A stretch of DNA of 64,000 nucleotides from Porphyromonadaceae bacterium. GTDB lineage: Bacteria > Bacteroidota > Bacteroidia > Bacteroidales > Dysgonomonadaceae. Under the pieces are notes generated by a model that made no database searches, was not told where the DNA came from, and was given only the letters and a program-made list of their open reading frames with translations. Shown one piece after another: positions 60,651-64,000 of this stretch; position 1 is the first letter of the stretch; every line of letters begins with the position of its first letter. The translations under genes were made by a program, and so were the position numbers. Location of the stretch: contig JAJFTO010000014.1 of assembly GCA_021372865.1 (NCBI GenBank), positions 146,654 through 210,653 of the forward strand, written 5' to 3'.

Positions 60651-62576
60651 TCATGAATCATTCTTTCCCGCCGACACCCGGTCATCCTCCAGGGCCAACT
60701 CTCCCATATCAATCAGGAAACGGATTACGCGGATCACTTTTTCGGCGTTTTCATCCGTGACCGAATCTACCAGGTCATTTATCCTGCGCGGCCGTCCGTC
60801 GCATAACAACGCAACGGTCTGCTCCCGGATCCGGTTGAATTCATAATTCGACAGGCCTGTTTCATTCTTCTTCAGACAGACATCACATATGCCACAGTCC
60901 CTCGGATTCTTCTCTCCGAAATAAATCAGCAACATCCGACTTCGGCACACGGCTTCTTCCTCCACATAACCAATCATGGCATTGATCCGACTCTCGAAGC
61001 GCTTCTTTCTTTCCTCATACACTGCCCGGGAGATGGTGACAAATTGAGTCTCCTCACGTGAGGTGGTAAACACGATAAAGGGTGTTTTCTTTTGCGGGAC
61101 ATAACGAATATAACGCATGCGGGACAATGCGATGAGCATCTCCGTGACCTCCTTCCTGCTCTTTCCTATTCTCACAGCGAGCATCGACTCGTCGATATAA
61201 ACATCATCCGAGAAAACGCCGGTATAATTCCGTAAAATCGTATGCAACAGCTCATCGGTATCTTTATCGAGACGCAGCGAATACATTTCATCACGATAAA
61301 TCAGAACCCTTATTCTGGAACGAAGGTCAATCTCCTCTGTATATTCAATGTATCCAGCCAATTCCAGTATCTTTAATGCATGGTGTGTTTGCAGGAAAGG
61401 CAGCTTGAAAGGGACACAAAACTCGTGCAGACTGAAGTCGTATACGTCATTATATCCCGCTCCTACCGCCACCTGATAATAATTTCCCAATGCCTCGTAT
61501 ACACGAAGGATGAAGTCCCGTTCCGGGTAGGAATCGCTGATTCTTTTCTTCAGTTTCGTACTGTCAGAAGCAGTGTAGAGGATTATCGCATAAGAGCGTT
61601 CCCCGGCACGCCCGGCACGCCCGGCTTCCTGGAAATACTCCTCCGGCGAGTTAGGCAAGTCCATGTGAATGACTGTCCGCACATCGGGTTTATCGATCCC
61701 CATTCCAAAAGCGTTGGTCGCCACGATAACCCGACATTCGTCGAGCTTCCAGGCATTCTGTTTGTAGATCTTCTCCTCGTGGGAGAGGCCTGCGTGGAAA
61801 AAGTCAGCAGAAATACCCGCTTTTTTGAGTGAAACGGCAATCTCTTTGGTTTGCTGTCTGCTGCGTACATAGACGATGGAAGTACCCGGCACGGTTTGAA
61901 GTATGTGAATCAGCTCGGCCAGTTTGTTGTCAGCTTTTCGCACCACGTAGGAAAGGTTATCTCTGGCAAAGCTTTTCCGGAAGACATTTTTTTCTTTGAA
62001 GAGTAACTTTTCCTGAATGTCATCCACTACTTCACGCGTGGCAGTGGCCGTGAGTGCAAGCAGGGGAACACCTTCCAGGAGTTTTCGTATACCGGCAATT
62101 TTGAGATAGGAGGGACGAAAGTCATAACCCCATTGAGAAATACAGTGGGATTCATCCACCACCAGCAGGCACACCTCCATTGCCTGCAGCTTGGCGATAA
62201 AGATATCGGAGGAGAGGCGTTCGGGAGAGACATACAGGAATTTATAGTCGCCGAAGATACAATTCTCGAGCGTGGTGATAATCTCTTCGCGCGACATGCC
62301 GGAGTACACTGCAGCTGCTTTTATTCCCCGCTCCCGCAAATTGTCCACCTGGTCTTTCATCAGCGAAATAAGCGGTGTCACCACCAGACAAATTCCTTTC
62401 ATCCCCATAACGGGGACCTGGAAAGTGAGTGATTTTCCTCCACCGGTAGGCATCAGGCCCAGGGTATCCTTCCCTTCCCAGACCGATTGTATGATTTGCT
62501 CCTGCAACGGCCGGAAAGAAGAAAAACCCCAATAGTCATGCAGTATCTGGTGAAACAACTCCGTTTGCATAGGCAA
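60651..62576 (-). CDS. recQ: RecQ family ATP-dependent DNA helicase
   Basis: 641 residues. Walker A MPTGGGKSLTFQVP, DEVH-box version VVDESHCISQWGYDFRPSY, ALTATATREVVDDI, and motif V/VI NAFGMGIDKPDVRTVIHMDLPNSPEEYFQEAGRAGR. The RQC zinc cysteines lie in CRSRMLLIYFGEKNPRDCGICDVC with a winged helix after. A full HRDC domain is not evident, as in short RecQ forms. It starts 10 bp after recJ. Confidence 0.94.
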   Translation of the reverse strand: MPMQTELFHQILHDYWGFSSFRPLQEQIIQSVWEGKDTLGLMPTGGGKSLTFQVPVMGMKGICLVVTPLISLMKDQVDNLRERGIKAAAVYSGMSREEIITTLENCIFGDYKFLYVSPERLSSDIFIAKLQAMEVCLLVVDESHCISQWGYDFRPSYLKIAGIRKLLEGVPLLALTATATREVVDDIQEKLLFKEKNVFRKSFARDNLSYVVRKADNKLAELIHILQTVPGTSIVYVRSRQQTKEIAVSLKKAGISADFFHAGLSHEEKIYKQNAWKLDECRVIVATNAFGMGIDKPDVRTVIHMDLPNSPEEYFQEAGRAGRAGERSYAIILYTASDSTKLKKRISDSYPERDFILRVYEALGNYYQVAVGAGYNDVYDFSLHEFCVPFKLPFLQTHHALKILELAGYIEYTEEIDLRSRIRVLIYRDEMYSLRLDKDTDELLHTILRNYTGVFSDDVYIDESMLAVRIGKSRKEVTEMLIALSRMRYIRYVPQKKTPFIVFTTSREETQFVTISRAVYEERKKRFESRINAMIGYVEEEAVCRSRMLLIYFGEKNPRDCGICDVCLKKNETGLSNYEFNRIREQTVALLCDGRPRRINDLVDSVTDENAEKVIRVIRFLIDMGELALEDDRVSAGKNDS

Positions 62577-62586
62577 CCGTTTTTGA

Positions 62587-64000
62587 TTATCCCCTTATAT
62601 CTTTGACCATCAACTGAGTAAATGATTTGCTTCCGTGGGTATTCTCCTCGATGGTATAGCAGATGTCTACTGGCAGACCCGATTTGATCCGCTGATAGAA
62701 ATCGTGTTGACTAAAGGCAATGCCGGGCATAGGTTCCTCTGTAGTGTGGTCTTTCATCTCAAGCTTTATATGCCGGAATCCTTTACCCACAAGCTTGCTG
62801 CCACCCGTGTCATAAACATCTTTGGTCAGAAAGATCGGATTCTCATTTTCAGGTCCAAATGGATTAAACAATGTGAGACCTTCGATGAAAGAGGGCGTAA
62901 TTTGCGAAAAGGAGATCTCTGCATCCACAGTAATCTGGGGAAGCATCATTCCCGCCTCTATGCCATCGAAAGAAATTGTGTTGAAGCGGTCGATAAACTC
63001 ACTGAGATGTTCTTCACGCAATGTCAATCCTGCGGCATAAGTGTGTCCGCCAAAGTTTTCCAGAATATCGCGACACGACTCAATGGCTCTGTACACATCA
63101 AAACCGGGTACCGATCGAGCTGAACCCGAGATCATATTATTTGATTTGGTGAGTACCACTGCCGGACGATAATACTTCTCCGTAAGGCGCGAGGCTACAA
63201 TTCCCACGATCCCTTTATGCCATGTTTCATCATAGAGCACAATACTCTTCTGTTGCTTTATGTCTACGTGGTTATCGATATAGTCAACCGCTTCCTCAGT
63301 AATTTTTTTATCCAGTTCACGTCGGTCTTCGTTGTACTTGTCAATATTCTTGCTTTTCTCCCTTGCTGCAGTCATGTCATTAGCCAGCATAAGGTCTACA
63401 GCCTCCTTTCCGTTCATCATCCTGCCCGAGGCATTGATGCGCGGTCCAATTTTAAAGACAATGTCGTTGACCGTAATCTGCTTTCTGTGCAGACCGCAAA
63501 TCTCAATGATTCCCCGTAGACCGAAACTTGGATTTGAATTAAGCTGTTTTAACCCGTAATAGGTCATGATCCGATTTTCGCCCGTGAGCGGGACGATATC
63601 CGAAGCAATGCTCACAGCCACCAGATCGAGAAGTGGTTCAATATCGGAAAAGTGATAATCGTTGCGTAGCGAGAAAGCCTGTACCAGCTTGAAGCCTACA
63701 CCGCAACCGGAAAGTTCCTCGTAAGGATATACCGAGTCGGCCCTTTTTGCGTCTACAACTGCCACAGCGTCCGGCAGTCTGTCATCAGGCATATGATGAT
63801 CACAAATAATGAAATCAATGCCTTTTTCTTTGGCATAAGCGACTTTATTCACCGCTTTGATGCCACAATCGAGAGAGACTATGAGCTTTACGCCCGTATT
63901 CACGGCATAATCGATTCCCTGAAACGAAATGCCATACCCTTCATCGTACCGGTCAGGAATATAATAATCAATATTATTGGTAATCCCCCGAAAGAACTTA
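62587..64000 (-). CDS. recJ: Single-stranded-DNA-specific exonuclease RecJ, N-terminus beyond window
   Basis: The frame is open through the right window edge and reads DYYIPDRYDEGYGIS just before the internal GTG at 63903, so that codon is not the start. 471 codons are visible, missing roughly the first 100 residues. Motifs seen are SLDCGIK, DFIICDHHMP (DHH), a GVGFKLVQA block, the DHHA1 GSARSVPGFDVYRAIESCRDILENFGGHTYAAG and the C-terminal OB-fold. It degrades single-stranded DNA 5' to 3' in recombination repair with RecQ. Confidence 0.94.
   Translation of the reverse strand, partial: KFFRGITNNIDYYIPDRYDEGYGISFQGIDYAVNTGVKLIVSLDCGIKAVNKVAYAKEKGIDFIICDHHMPDDRLPDAVAVVDAKRADSVYPYEELSGCGVGFKLVQAFSLRNDYHFSDIEPLLDLVAVSIASDIVPLTGENRIMTYYGLKQLNSNPSFGLRGIIEICGLHRKQITVNDIVFKIGPRINASGRMMNGKEAVDLMLANDMTAAREKSKNIDKYNEDRRELDKKITEEAVDYIDNHVDIKQQKSIVLYDETWHKGIVGIVASRLTEKYYRPAVVLTKSNNMISGSARSVPGFDVYRAIESCRDILENFGGHTYAAGLTLREEHLSEFIDRFNTISFDGIEAGMMLPQITVDAEISFSQITPSFIEGLTLFNPFGPENENPIFLTKDVYDTGGSKLVGKGFRHIKLEMKDHTTEEPMPGIAFSQHDFYQRIKSGLPVDICYTIEENTHGSKSFTQLMVKDIRG

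Overview
This window is chromosomal DNA from a member of the Bacteroidetes, most likely order Bacteroidales (a Dysgonomonadaceae/Porphyromonadaceae-type organism; this placement is inference). The evidence is a three-gene fumarate reductase (cytochrome b, flavoprotein, Fe-S), a GldE homologue next to a phosphopantetheinyl transferase, a phosphate butyryltransferase/butyrate kinase pair, many small lipoproteins, and promoters of the Bacteroidetes type (TTTG, 19-20 bp, TAnnTTTG), which I could place by eye in front of about a dozen genes. Start codons are mostly ATG, with a few probable GTG/TTG.

Region by region: 1-9.6 kb holds housekeeping and accessory metabolism: a truncated formylglycine-generating-enzyme-like lipoprotein, a DJ-1/PfpI protein, tRNA-Ser(CGA), a zinc metallopeptidase lipoprotein, a Gfo/Idh/MocA oxidoreductase followed by an SMP-30-like protein, and a ptb-buk operon whose third gene looks like an uncharacterised ATP-grasp enzyme. 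9.8-18.7 kb is a defence island read leftwards: hsdR, hsdM, hsdS, an ImmA/IrrE-type metallopeptidase and an AlbA_2/Schlafen-type protein. Its promoter is covered by a perfect 10+3+10 bp palindrome. Next come tRNA-Gly(CCC) and tRNA-Pro(CGG). 19.3-48.1 kb is core genome: Lrp regulator, ispD, xseB, xseA, a subtilisin-like protease, pepD, a flippase-like membrane protein, ksgA, corA, trpS, frdCAB, an outer membrane protein, priA, an RNase G/E, a 30-residue ribosomal-type protein, HU, mutY, ssb, gldE, a PPTase, and tsf-rpsB-rpsI-rplM.

48.1-60.6 kb is an integrated 12.4-kb element inserted in the 3' end of tRNA-Arg(ACG). A 46-bp direct repeat of the tRNA 3' half marks both ends (48118-48163 and 60549-60594). 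The element encodes a tyrosine integrase next to the right end, a small helix-turn-helix protein, a RepA/DnaB-like helicase, a TOPRIM-type primase, then a leftward operon of small unknown proteins, a 1371-residue tape-measure protein and a small-terminase-like protein. I found no capsid, portal, large terminase or relaxase gene. The set (integrase, HTH/Xis, helicase, primase, TerS-like) resembles the plan of phage-inducible chromosomal islands, but here with a tail-type module. It also carries two arrays of 9-bp-spaced GTTAC/GTAAC repeats (one non-coding at the left end, one inside the helicase gene), tandem GTGGGAACACA repeats near both ends that overlap the integrase promoter, and a promoter-hairpin-terminator unit that looks like a ~100-nt RNA or attenuator upstream of the replication operon. 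This element is the best candidate for an undescribed system.

60.6-64 kb returns to the core genome with recQ and the 3' part of recJ. All functions are assigned by reading motifs. No database search was run.
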